Assembly: GCA_022592445.1 (NCBI GenBank)
Contig: JABYQR010000206.1
Span: 18,279-82,278, forward strand
Source of the DNA: Cytidiella melzeri
Taxonomy: Eukaryota > Basidiomycota > Agaricomycetes > Polyporales > Irpicaceae
Direction of reading: 5' to 3'
DNA: 64,000 nucleotides
A program made the position numbers and the translations under genes. A model generated the notes under the pieces. It made no database searches and was not told the DNA's origin. It was given only the letters and a program-made list of their open reading frames with translations. Shown one piece after another: positions 1 through 11,071 of this stretch (the first letter of the stretch is position 1; every line of letters begins with the position of its first letter).

Positions 1-1588
1 CTCACGAAAAGAAGTGCGCCAGTGAGTTCCTGTCCCGCAAACGCAAACTGCAGCTTGCGCACGTGTTCAAAGTAGTAGCTCACGAGCTGTTCGTTCGGTT
101 CGAGCACGGGGAGCGTCACTGGCGACACGGACGACGGGTGAGGTTGTTGTTGTTGATGCGGGATGTGGTCAAAGATGGTTTGGGGGGAGGGAAAGGGGGA
201 CATAAGGGTGTTGTTGGGAGTCGTCGAGTACAGGTCCGCCGGGGTGAGTCCGTACATGCTTGGAGACGGGTGTCCACCACCACCACCACCTCCAGGGTGA
301 TTGTTGTAACTGTTTGGCAGGGGCATGACGAACGGCGAGGACGCTGGGCTGTTGTGGGAGTTCGTATTTGTGGTGCCACCAGGTATCGACGGGTCTGGGA
401 AAAGATAAATAAAACAACGTTCAGTGTCGGAAGGGTTTTTTGGACAGGAAACCACGAGGGGTTTTTGTTTTGGCATTTGGATACGCACCTAGTCCGGGTA
501 CAGCGGAGATCATGGCAGAAGGTGGTCTTGAGAAGCGAGGTGAGGGGTTGTAGACGTACGGGCCGTACGCGTCGCTCCGACGACTACGGAGAGTCGTGGT
601 CGTGCTGGGTCCTGGGCCAGCTGTGGCAGATTGTGGGTATCGGTCTGGTCGTGCTGATGGGGAGGGTCCAGTGAGGGTGGTGGTGGTGGTGGTAGAGGAG
701 GATGGGTTGAACACGGCGCGTGGTTGGCCTCGGATGAGCCCTGCTCGTGTCAGTTGGGCTTTGATGTCGGCTTTATAGTGAGCGACCTTTTCTTTATCCT
801 GGACGAAGTGTTTTTTGGGTGAGGGTAAGCGTTTTGTGTGTTTGTATGAACAGCGTTTTGGGGGAACTCACCCTCATCCAGTCAGGTCGTCGTGAACCCC
901 ATCCTAGGCACTTGATGCCGAGGCGTTTACATGTCTTGCACGAGTCTCCGTCTACGCGCTCTTCGTCGCATTTCTGCAATTTTTTGCGTCAGAGTATGTC
1001 CCCACGGGCAGTGGGGAGGACTGTGCAGAGAGACTTGGACATACCTTTCGTCGTATACGACACGTCCTGGCGAGGGAAGGTCAAGGTGAGAGATTGTTTT
1101 TCGATTGTTTAGGAGATGAACAAGGTTGAGCGCCACATACCAGCAACCGGCTCGGACGACGGGACGCGACCGGGCGACATCAAGGAGAGACGAGCGTGCA
1201 GGCGAGCTCCGACCGCTGTCGTGTCCGTCAGAGAGGGCGGGGTTGAGGGAGGAGGGAAGGGAGAGCGGGGAAGTTGCCTGAGTGGAAGTGGAAGGGTGAT
1301 CCATATCTGGGGAGAGTTCGGGAGAAGAGGAATGACTTTCACCACTTGTCGAGGATCCGGCAGTGGTCATTAAAGCCATGTCTTGTTCAAAGTGGGTGGT
1401 TTGGCTGTGCACAGAACGGAAGGATGGGAGGAGGGGGGGAGCAGGACACTGTTGTGGCTTTGGAAAGGAGGAAGAAGGTACTTTTAGGTATTTCGGGAGA
1501 ACCGTGAATACCGAGGGTTAGAAGTAGGACTTACGGCTCTGCGCCGTTTGATGGCGAGATGTTGGTCACTAAGGGTCTCCTCGTCCAT
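1..1588 (-). CDS. Zn2Cys6 fungal transcription factor, paralogue 1 (C-terminus cut by window edge)
   Basis: Nuclear DNA-binding regulator; target genes unknown. Exons read (minus): 1141..1448 (or from ATG 1379), 1045..1066, 872..973, 489..798, <1..394, all in frame. Spliced together they give one zinc cluster starting GCWTCRIRRKKCDEE and ending KCLGWGSRRPDWMR, with six cysteines in CX2CX6C spacing in the first half. Two introns cut the cluster, one after GCW and one after RRK, leaving a 22 nt exon between them. After the cluster come a charged helix, a Ser/Thr/Pro linker, a His/Gly/Gln-rich stretch, and the start of the conserved regulatory domain (EQLVSYYFEHVRKLQ). The second intron sits at the same codon as in the gene at 11072..13943, so the two are paralogues. 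The start is uncertain: a good upstream exon (1535..1588, donor GTAAGT) reads MDEETLSDQHLAIKRRRA and joins in frame at an acceptor near 1449. Otherwise the ATG at 1379 opens the frame. Confidence 0.85.
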
Positions 1589-4034
1589 CCGGAGGTGTTC
1601 AGCGGGAATGTACAGCAGGCAGTTGGGTGTGTGGGGGGCTACACACACACACGATCATCTGAGATCGCAATCGTGTCCGATTTCTTGTTGTTTGCGTGAT
1701 ATTCCTGTGCACAAATAAACCGCTGTGTCTCCTGAGTGCACGCCGTGGCCCTGCCAATCGCCCATAAAAGGTTCAAACAGCCGGATATCGAGTGTTTTTT
1801 CGTTCTAGCTCCGCTTCGCCCCGTACGCGTCTGACGTGCGCTACTTATCGAGAGGTCAGCTAGTCCAGGTCGGTGGTTGCTTGCAAGCGACTGATTCTCG
1901 TGCACGGCACACATCTCCCACCGTCCGCTCTCCTCTTCACCGTTCCAGCGAGCGGTTGCCCAGCTGACCGCAATCCTGGGCAGCTGTAGATCCTCTCCCA
2001 CCCAACTCACCCGTGGGACTCTCCCGGTTCTTTCTACACCGTACACCGTACACAACGGAGTCGGACTTGAACTCCACGTCGTTCCTAGATCACGCACCAC
2101 TTCTCTTCTCTCTCTCTCTCTCTGTTACCACGAGAGTACTCGTCCTTCCGTCAGTTCGCATTTCCCCCGTCCTTGCTTTCTGTCCGCACGCGTCCATCAG
2201 TTCATTTACTACGCGCCATCATTCCTCAACCTCTCACCTTTTTCCCTCTCTCACATCGCTGCTCGTCCTCGAGGCAAGAGAACCTCAGGGAAAATGAATC
2301 GTGGATTTTTTCTTGTTATTGGCCATGGACATTCATCGGCAAGCCACGCGAGCAACTCAGGAGACTCCAGATCTCCTTCCTTTTGCGGTATACTACTACT
2401 ACCGCCCTCCTGAACCCGAATCCCGCTTGTACCTCATTGCTATACAGCCAAGTACGTACGTACAAACTCATCCCTTCTTCACTCCTCACATGCAACTCAA
2501 ATCATCTCACACCTTATCACGACGTACGATAGCCCTTCAACGAATATTGATACCTTCTCGGAACGTTCACTTCTCTATCTACGACCTCCTCCGATCGCGT
2601 GCAATACTACATGCTCTGCTCAATACAATGTCGTTCAACACCACGTCCCCCGCCCCTCCTTCCCCCTTCCCCCCTTCCCCACACCATTGACATGCGTACC
2701 AGTCTAATAAAAGTCCGTTAGACATCGGAGACTATTTATCACATTCAACCTTGGTACGCATGACGTGTCTCATATCCCTCTCCCCTCCCCTTTCGCCCCT
2801 ACTTTTTCCTACTTTTCTGCCCGGCTCCAGTTCCTATCGTTCTGCGATAGAAGAAAAGAAAAAAAAAAGAAAAAAACGCCATCCTTGCTATCTTTCTCTT
2901 CCTCCGTCCTCCTCGGGAAGGTTCAAAAAAACCAACCAACCAATTTCAACCAACCTACGAACGTCATGATTATTTTTTTGTGTGGTTCCCCACTGTGTCC
3001 GTAAGTAGCTCACTCCCCACAATCCCAAACTTACCGAAAAACAGCGTCATTTGTTTCTTACGTTGCTGGTTCGCCGTACGTAGTACTAGAGAAAAAAAAT
3101 CAACTGCAATAGTATATGTACCCTATATACGAAAAACGCGTGGTACCTCGGGGGCCCCCCTGTGCAGGAATCATAAAACCCGGCAACAGCAGTGCAACTC
3201 AGGGCATAGAGAAAAAAAAGTTAAGTTGTATATCATCATCATCATCAACAACAACACGCGATCAAAACTAGCTATGCAAGAGAAAAGAATCCAGAGGTAC
3301 AGTTCAATGAGGAGGGAGGCCTTACTGTCCTACGACAGTTTCCGTCAAGCAGCGGAGGAGGGATACCAAAAAACAAAAACAAAAAAACAGAAATCAAACA
3401 TGGAACTTGCACGATGCATATGACGTTCGACTTGAGTACTTTTCTTTTTCGAACACTTTCCACATCCCGAGTCTAGTACTTTTTCTGTGTATGATGTTTA
3501 TGTGCTTCACCGAAGTTACCGCAAATCATCGGGGGGAGGGGGAGGGCGTCTCTTTGCGTTTGCGATGTCCATCGGAGGTTATGGGGAGAGATTTTCTGAG
3601 ACATTTTAAAGTAATTACGGGACTTTGAATGCCGGAAGGCGGATAAGTATGTATTTTATCTTGAAAAAAGGGAAGTCTGACGTAGTCTCTTCGTACTACT
3701 TTACACAACTAGCGATCGGTAGGTAGATTAGAGAGATGGAGATGAATCATGTCCCGGTGCACGGCAGGCTGGCATTTTCACTTGTTGATTTGTTTTGGTT
3801 CACATTCAGGAAATGGGTTGTTGAATGGGTGACTCAGCTTTATGTCCGACCTCGGACCTAATACGAGAGTGAGAAGTCAGAGAGATTTAGGAGTAAGAGT
3901 GAAAGAGAGAGGGGGTGGGAGAGAGAGCCATGACCCATGATTTTCTGCTTTGCGTCTTCGGAGCAGGGTATAATGTGAACTCTATGTGGTAACTGGTCCC
4001 CTCCCCACATGATGATGCACGATGATGCACAACA
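1589..4034. other. Gene-free stretch upstream of the first transcription factor
   Basis: No reading frame here has recognisable domains or a convincing exon chain. The left part (about 2000-2960) is strongly pyrimidine-rich on the plus strand, with a CT run near 2105-2122 and several C/T blocks, so open frames there translate to Ser/Pro/Leu-rich, low-complexity protein. Short A-runs and ATC/AAC triplets occur around 2850-3260. An AC dinucleotide run lies near 1639-1652. This is most likely promoter and 5' leader DNA of the minus-strand transcription factor, but no specific site can be assigned. Confidence 0.5.
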
Positions 4035-7000
4035 AAACCCACTCACCGTGGAACGAGAAGGAGTAAAGGTAAGTATATCAATGTTCGCTATCGGTATGAG
4101 AAATTGATCACATACGTTCAGGAAGTACCAGTAATCAGTAACACACCGGGCTTTTGGAGACGTAGAACATATGCGTTGCGCAGGTACCCAATTGCGAGGA
4201 ATACGACTTCGTTGTGGGCTGGGAACCAAGGTGGCCGGTTCCTTGCCGCGGTTGCTATGAAACCATCCCCAGCCACACACACACACACAGGAACAGTGGC
4301 ATAGCAAGAATGATTCCGGGGGCGAAAGCAGCCTTCTGTTTAGCTTGAATCGACGTGTAGTAACCTATGCAGCTGCAATCGGTGCCCGTGGAGGTGTGAG
4401 GGGGGCGTTATAGAGAAGCCATGGTGAGGAAGACGCGTTTGCATCGCATCGGGAGTACTGACGCACAGGGATTTAACGATGAGCTCGAAAAGAGAGGCTA
4501 AGCTCGTCCAGGTGGCGCGACAAACGCACAAACCAGAACGAAAGAAACCAAAAACAAATTCTTGGCCGTGGGGGTAGCGGGATCACCTAACATTCATTTT
4601 CTGGTCCGGGCGGGGATAATTTGGAGAGAGACGTCAAGATTTTTTATTTTTATTGCCGACGTTGAACGTTTGAGCCATCGCTCGCTGTGGCATCGCCTAT
4701 GATGAAGGCTGGCGTTTGCGCAACCTTTTTACCTCACCAAGCCGAAAAAGACGGGAATCGTCTTTTTTTGTTAAGCTTTCTCGGATTCTCGGCGGATGAT
4801 GATGAGAGGGTAGAACTGTTCAAGAGCTGGTGAGAAAAGGATAGGAACGTGCGAGTACGGATCAGGGATGTGCTGTTACAACACACTGGCGACGACGAAT
4901 CTTACGACAACTCACCACGAAAACGCCGGAATCCAGTCCGCCCGCCCGCCTTGCTAGGTTCATTGTCTCTCTGTGCGCGGCGCCGTGGAAGCTCCTTGCG
5001 AGCAATGCAGCCTCGGCAACACTATCAGAGAGCGTCAGGTTTAGTATGTTTGCGCGGTTATGAAAAGGGACGAATGCATGATGGGTCGGACATCCGATCA
5101 ACCCATCCAAGAAAGAGACGCGCTGGCACCAGCAGTTTGGCCTTGAACACGACGATTGATCGTGGTCATCGCTGTATGTTGTTCCAACCACGCCTGGCAA
5201 CTCTCTCCGCTATAGATTACACGATTGGCGCCACAGGCTTGACGTTGACGTTGACTTGGTCGAAACGCAGCGCCTCGGGCTTGGAGGTGGTCACATCCTA
5301 CAGCCGAGCCAAACGTACTCACTAGTAGGTTGTGTTACTCAGCACCAAGGCTAGTGTTGCGAACAAAACGAGCTGTGCTTGGTGTAGTAGCGTACAAAGC
5401 AACAGCATCAACCCCCAAAGGGCAGTGACCGACAATCCACGATTCCAAGTAGTCAACACCGTGCGTTCTCAGCAATGATATAGTAGTTGCCCAGTGTAAA
5501 AAAAGTACGTACAGAAGAAACGCTCATCGAAAAATGGCGCAGCAGGGATAATAAATTTCTCCCTGCGCGCGTGGGAAGCTGTACCCTGCCAATATTCATA
5601 GGCGCAAAAAAAAGCTGTGTAGCATCGATACTTGTTTTTCGAAGGTGCTGAATGTTCGTTGATCGTGTAGCTTGTTTTGTGTTCGACGATGTCAAAGGGC
5701 AGAGCCTGAGGTGGGAGAAAACGTACGACGATGGGACGATGATAGATGGATATCGGTCATGAAAAAAGATACGTGTACAGTGCGTGGGTAATGCTCTTTC
5801 TTCGAGTCGTTCCTCGCTCTTCGTAGTGAGAAGAAGGAAGAAACATCGATAAAATAATAAAATAAACATCTTGACTGTAGCTGGCGTACCACATTGAATC
5901 ACACGGAATATGCAAAATCTCTCCATAATCGATTGCATACACTACTGACGGATCAACATCGCCACCGTGTGCGCGTGCAAGTGCATGGTATATATCCGCT
6001 GTTTGGACAAACGTGGGAAACTAACGGGACTTGCACGAGCGGAGAAAAGGGACGCGCCAGCCAAGTAGGTTGGTGGTACACAATCATTAATCATCGATTT
6101 TCTTGATGAACAACAACAACAACGGCGCGCGCGCGTGTGTGTGTGTGGGGAGACTGGGAAAAACTGGGAAAATCACTCTGAGAAAAACACGGGTCGAAGA
6201 GGTCCGGAGTGGGGAAGAACTTTGTCGTCATCACGCATGATGCAAAGAGTCTAATGACCGCACCTACGTACATGATACTATAACTCAAATAGCGTTCCTT
6301 GTATGAGTAGTAGACTCCCTTTTTCGAAAATCATTGATTGATTGGGTGGTTGGTTGGTTGGTTGTCACAGATGGAAGAAAATGCAATCTAGTGGTAAGTA
6401 TGGAGAGAGAGAGAGAGAGAAGCCAAAAAAAATCCGGAGTGAAGTAGAGGCGGAGGCGGAAGGAGGAGGAGGAAGATGGCCAATCCAATATGACAACCGT
6501 GGACCATTTCAAGTTGGGATGAACTCACACAAGCACGTGGTTCAAGTTTTTTTTTATTGGGGGGGGGGGTGTGAGGAATGGGAAAGAGAAAGAGAAGAAG
6601 GATATCGTGCTTGTAGATACCACGAAAAAAGTTGACATCAGACGCGAGAAGATCAGGGAATCGAGAGCGTGTGGTATCTGGACAGCGCAGAGAGGGGGTA
6701 GGAACAAACTGAGAGCAATGTGTGTGACTCCAGGAGGAGGGGACAGCACTGAAAAAGGCAAGCGGCCTTGTAAACGAGTAGAACAGACATCATACATAAA
6801 AACGTCACAACGAGCAAGGTATCCCAGTTTGAAGCGCGCGTGTAAGCGTGAAGCGGGGAGAGCGTTTGCAATCCAGTCGTCGAAAAACGTCGCAACGAAC
6901 TATTGTTTCATCACAGTGGGAGGAGGGGAGGAATGACAGGGCGTGTAACCGCGTCCCTTCGGAACCGATAGAAACAAGCGCGGAGGAGAAGGGAGGAGGA

Positions 7001-7340
7001 GGGCCAACAAAGAAAAAAAACCTTGCATCGCCCACAAACACGGGCTTTCCCATCCCCAGGAAACGAGCTGGCGCTGTTGAGTCAGTCAATTGACTGCCAA
7101 ATTCAAGTTGTTGTTTTTGTGGTTTTTTGGATTGGATTGGATTGGATTGGATTTGCATGTCCGAGCCGACATGATGATACCAGCAACACCGACCGTCAAA
7201 CCCAGCTGCAATTTGAACAATTTTTTTTCTTTTTCTTTTTCTGTTCAACATTCCTCTTCCGCTGCTTGAACGGGAACGGAAGAACTGTTGGTTCGAGTTC
7301 TGATGTTGCCTGCATGATGCCAACAAAAAAAATTTAAAAA
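4035..7340. repeat. Tandem segmental repeat, unit A (diverged)
   Basis: First of two direct, diverged copies of a unit of about 3.3-3.5 kb. Anchor blocks occur in the same order in both copies: CACTCACCGTGGAACGA (4037) with CCTCACCCGTGGAACGA (7347); TTGCCGACGTTGA plus TGTGGCATCGCC (4656) with the same pair near 8100; GGTAGAACTGTTCAAGAGCT (4808 and 8252); AGAGACGCGCTGGCACCA (5113 and 8720); AACACGGGTCGAA (6186 and 9781); and GTCGCAACGAAC (6887 and 10519). No protein domain is visible. Several consensus splice-donor-like sequences on the minus strand (near 4045, 4917, 5317) are kept in position in unit B. Unit A also has a GT run (6131), a GA run (6403) and ATTGG pentamers (about 7130-7152). 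Confidence 0.7.
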
Positions 7341-10064
7341 TAAAACCTCACCCGTGGAACGAAGGAGGAGAAAGAACACATGGTAAATCGGTAAATCGTT
7401 CGCTGTCGATTATGAGCAATTGACCAAGACACCGTGTTTTGTGGGAAACCTAACGCGTTGTACGCCGGTTGTACCAAGGTCAGGAACCCAACAGCGAAAG
7501 AAGTCAACTTGCTACGAAACCATTTGACAAGACCGATCTTCGAAGTCGTAAGCTGCAATGCGCGGATCAGTAGCAATAAAAAGTGGGGGGAAAACAGGAC
7601 AGGCATACGGAGGAGTGGAGAAGCAGCATCTTCCCCTAGAATCTATGTTCACCAAAAACGTTTAGTTCTCAATCGGAGGATAAAACCAACAATCAACACC
7701 ATTATGCCGTATATCTCCTGCCGTCTGTTCGAACTGAATAGGGCTATACACGCAACAACACCAACGACGGCATTCGGGGGCCCGTGAAGGTCGAAAGGGG
7801 GCCCTTTTCGGTGAGTGTTGAACGCGTTTCATCCAGTCGGGGAGGGAACAGCTGCACTAGAGATAGAAATGCGAAATGTGAAATGCGATGAGTGGAGTGG
7901 CTACACACACATACACTCGGAAACCCGAACTTGGTTTGAATGGCTATGTGTGTAAACCGTGGGTGACGCACAGGCAAAAAAACGGAAGAACGAAAAAATC
8001 CTCTGGGGGGATAAGCGAGATCATATAACATAACAACAGCCCAGTGGGCTAACGATATGTTTTGGCCGCGGGCGGCAGATTCGACATGTCAAGAATTTTT
8101 GCCGACGTTGAGCCACCGCTTTGTGGCATCGCCTATGTGTTACCGACCCGAGGAATTCAGGGATTCATTTTGCACTGTTATCTTTACCTCGCCGACCGAT
8201 AAAGGACGGAACAGTTAAAGCTTGCTCGGGATGATGGACATGGAGGTAGAACTGTTCAAGAGCTTAGGGGGTGAGGAGGATAGAAAAGTGGTGGCTAGAC
8301 GTACCTTGCAACTCAGCTGGTGCCCAGTGTGTGTGTGTACACTGGGCAGTACCTTGTTTGCGACCGAGGTATGAGATTGCGGATGAATCAGCGCTGACCA
8401 ACCACTGCATGTGCAGCACTACACGTGAAAGAGGACTTGACCCAAAACAAAGCAGTCAATATGTAGCCCGAACAACAGGTAGTATAGGACAAACCTACGA
8501 AACTCACCAAACCGCCTGAATCCAGTGCAAGAGAGTTCTCTCTAGGCTGATGGCCTGTGCGCGGCGCCTTCGAAGCCCCTTGCACTGGTTGCACTGCAGA
8601 GAAAACGAGCGTTAGTCTTACTAAGTAGTAGAGAGCGAATTAACCGCGGCAAACAGCCAAACGAACGTGGTCGGGCATCCCGATCGCGGCCACCCAATCG
8701 AGTGCTAGAGGGAAAAAAGAGACGCGCTGGCACCAACAGTCTGGCCTGGAACACGATCAACAATCTTTCTATAATATTGGCGCACACCTTTGCCAACATG
8801 GTCCCGTAGTAGGTTGCGAAACGCGACGCGTTTCGGGCGAGGTGGTGACAATCCCAAGATACGGCCCGAGCCCACATAAAGGGTTTACTCAGCCTTTCAA
8901 GTTGGTAGTGGTACGGCTATAGTGAACTCACCTTGAAACAATTTGTTGCGAACAAACGAGTAGTTGCTTGGAGCGGTAGCACTTTGGGCACACGGCCAAC
9001 AAGTTGGCAACAGCATCACTCAGAGGCAGTGACCCGGCGACAATCACCCCAATCACCACCTTTCTATCCAACTAGTCAACACTGTGCATTCTTAACAGTA
9101 ACATAGTGCAGTGCAGCGTACGTACGTACCAGGGGACATTACGCCGAACAGAAAAAAAACGCCGTCATCGCAGCAGGGGACATGCCAGTTCCTCAGAGGA
9201 AGCTGTACATGCAGTCAGGAAGCTGAGTTGATTACTGGTTTTTTTTTCCGAGGTGTATAGGCTGGATGTGGTTGTTTGTGTGGCTTGTTGGGGTTCGACG
9301 ATCCAATGGCCAGACCGGCAGGGGGGATAGGGGTCTAGTAAACACACGATGATGATGATGATGGATGGTCATTTGTCATGAGAAGACACGCAGGGGTCTT
9401 CTTCGAGTCGGCCCTCGTTCTTCATATAGCTGTGCCTTGAAAAGAAGGAACTTCAACGTCCAAAGGGTAAGTAAGTAGAAAGTTATCTGTAGATTTCGCG
9501 CAACCCCAAGAGTTCGAACTCGCAATTGATCAAAGTCCGCATACACAAGGTGCGTGGACACCTGGCAGTAGGTGTACGACGTACCACACTTCTGTGCGTG
9601 CCCGTGGTTAGTATATGATTATGGCGTACCAGTCAACCGGCATGAGGAGGAGGGTCGGTCGGAGGTCGGTGGTCGGTGGTAACACAAAATGAACTCGACG
9701 ACGTCGCTTGTAATTTACGATGTACTTACGTTGGCTTCCTTCTTCTTCTTTTCCTACTTCATCGAGGTGAGGAGTGAGAGAACACGGGTCGAACAGATCC
9801 GGAGAGGTTAGAACATCGTCGTCGTTGACAATCACGCATGGATGCATGATGCTTCAACATTCCACCATGCGTGCGTGCGACTCTGTGAGTGGATCAGCAT
9901 CACCTGAGCCCCGTGAATCCGATTCTTAAAGTTCTGCACGTTCAGTCATTCTGTTCTTTGTAAACTCTTTTCGAGGATTTGATTTGATTTGATTTGATTG
10001 GTTGTTACAGATGAAGACTGCCAACAAATAAATATTGACAGAGATGCGATTCTAGTGCCAGTAT

Positions 10065-10102
<38 letters not shown>

Positions 10103-10790
10103 TCCGGAGAGAGCAGAGGGCGGAGACGGAGGAAGGGCGAGGAGATGTGAAATACAATATAACAAACGCAATGTAACAGCTGATCACGAACCCCAAGCGA
10201 AAGGAAAGCAAAGGAAAAGGGCATGGCAACCGTGGACATGAAGATAATTTACGACAACCTTGTGGTATTTTTTGGAGTTTGGAATGGAGCATATCAGATG
10301 TGTAATAAGATTAAGGGAATCACGAGAGCGTTGTGGTATTTGGATAGAAAAGGGGGGGGGGGGGGTAGTAACAGACTGAGAGTCTGAGAGCAATGTGTGT
10401 GTGGGTGTGTGTGAGCAAGAGAGTGAGAGAGAGAGAGAGAAAGAGAAAGAAGGATCACGACAGCCTTTGAGCGCGCGCGTAAGCCCTTCGGAAGAGCGTT
10501 TTCAGTCCAAGTCGAAAGTGTCGCAACGAACAAGTGTTTCATCACAGGGGGTGAGAGGGGGGGAGGGGGGGAGAGAGGACAGGCGTGTAACCATGTACGT
10601 TCGGGACCGAGAGAAGTAAGCGAGCGGGTGTTCGAGGAGGCCCAGGAACGTGACGAACATACAAACAACTTTCGCACTGACTGCCAATCATATATATATA
10701 TTTGTTTGTTGGTTTCGATTGGACTGCATGTCGACATGATGCCAGTCAACAGCTTCCAATGGCAACTTGACGGCGGAAAGGAAAAATGTG
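7341..10790. repeat. Tandem segmental repeat, unit B (diverged)
   Basis: Second copy of the unit described at 4035..7340, in the same orientation and directly adjacent. Conserved blocks keep the same order, but point changes and indels are frequent, so the duplication is old. Minus-strand donor-like sequences near 7350, 8510 and 8930 match those in unit A. A piece near 8516..8595 could be an internal exon (acceptor-like CTCTGCAG, donor GTGAGTTT) with a CxxC plus Arg-rich peptide, but the matching piece in unit A has lost the acceptor. GT/GA runs at 10067-10102, a GATTT pentamer array near 9974-9998 and a G-run near 10351 lie at positions equivalent to simple repeats in unit A. Confidence 0.7.
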
Positions 10791-11071
10791 GCCAGCGAGA
10801 GAGAGCCTGAGGGTGAGAAGGACGGTAGCGGGGATGGCTAGCGGTAAAACATAATGGTGGGTGGGAGACTGGCAGATGAAAATTATGGAGGGTTCACTGT
10901 TGGGGCCTAGTAAGAGGATTTTTGACGGAGGCTGGAAAGACCCATCGCACGATAGAACTTTGTGGCCACGATGCGAGTCGAAGAGCCAGGGAGGGTGGGA
11001 GTCCTCCAAGGGAAGGAGGAGGAGGAGGAAAGGAGGAGGAGGAAAAGGAGGGAGTAGACGAGACTGAGAGC

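Noticed and set aside
2013..3004. Overlapping plus-strand frames rich in Ser, Pro and Leu
   Set aside because: They arise from a pyrimidine-rich DNA strand. Several frames are open at once and none shows conserved motifs.
9490..9530. GAGTTCGAACTC, resembling a tRNA T-arm/B-box
   Set aside because: It is a simple palindrome. No acceptor stem, D-arm or anticodon arm fits around it. No tRNA, rRNA or CRISPR structure was found anywhere in the window.
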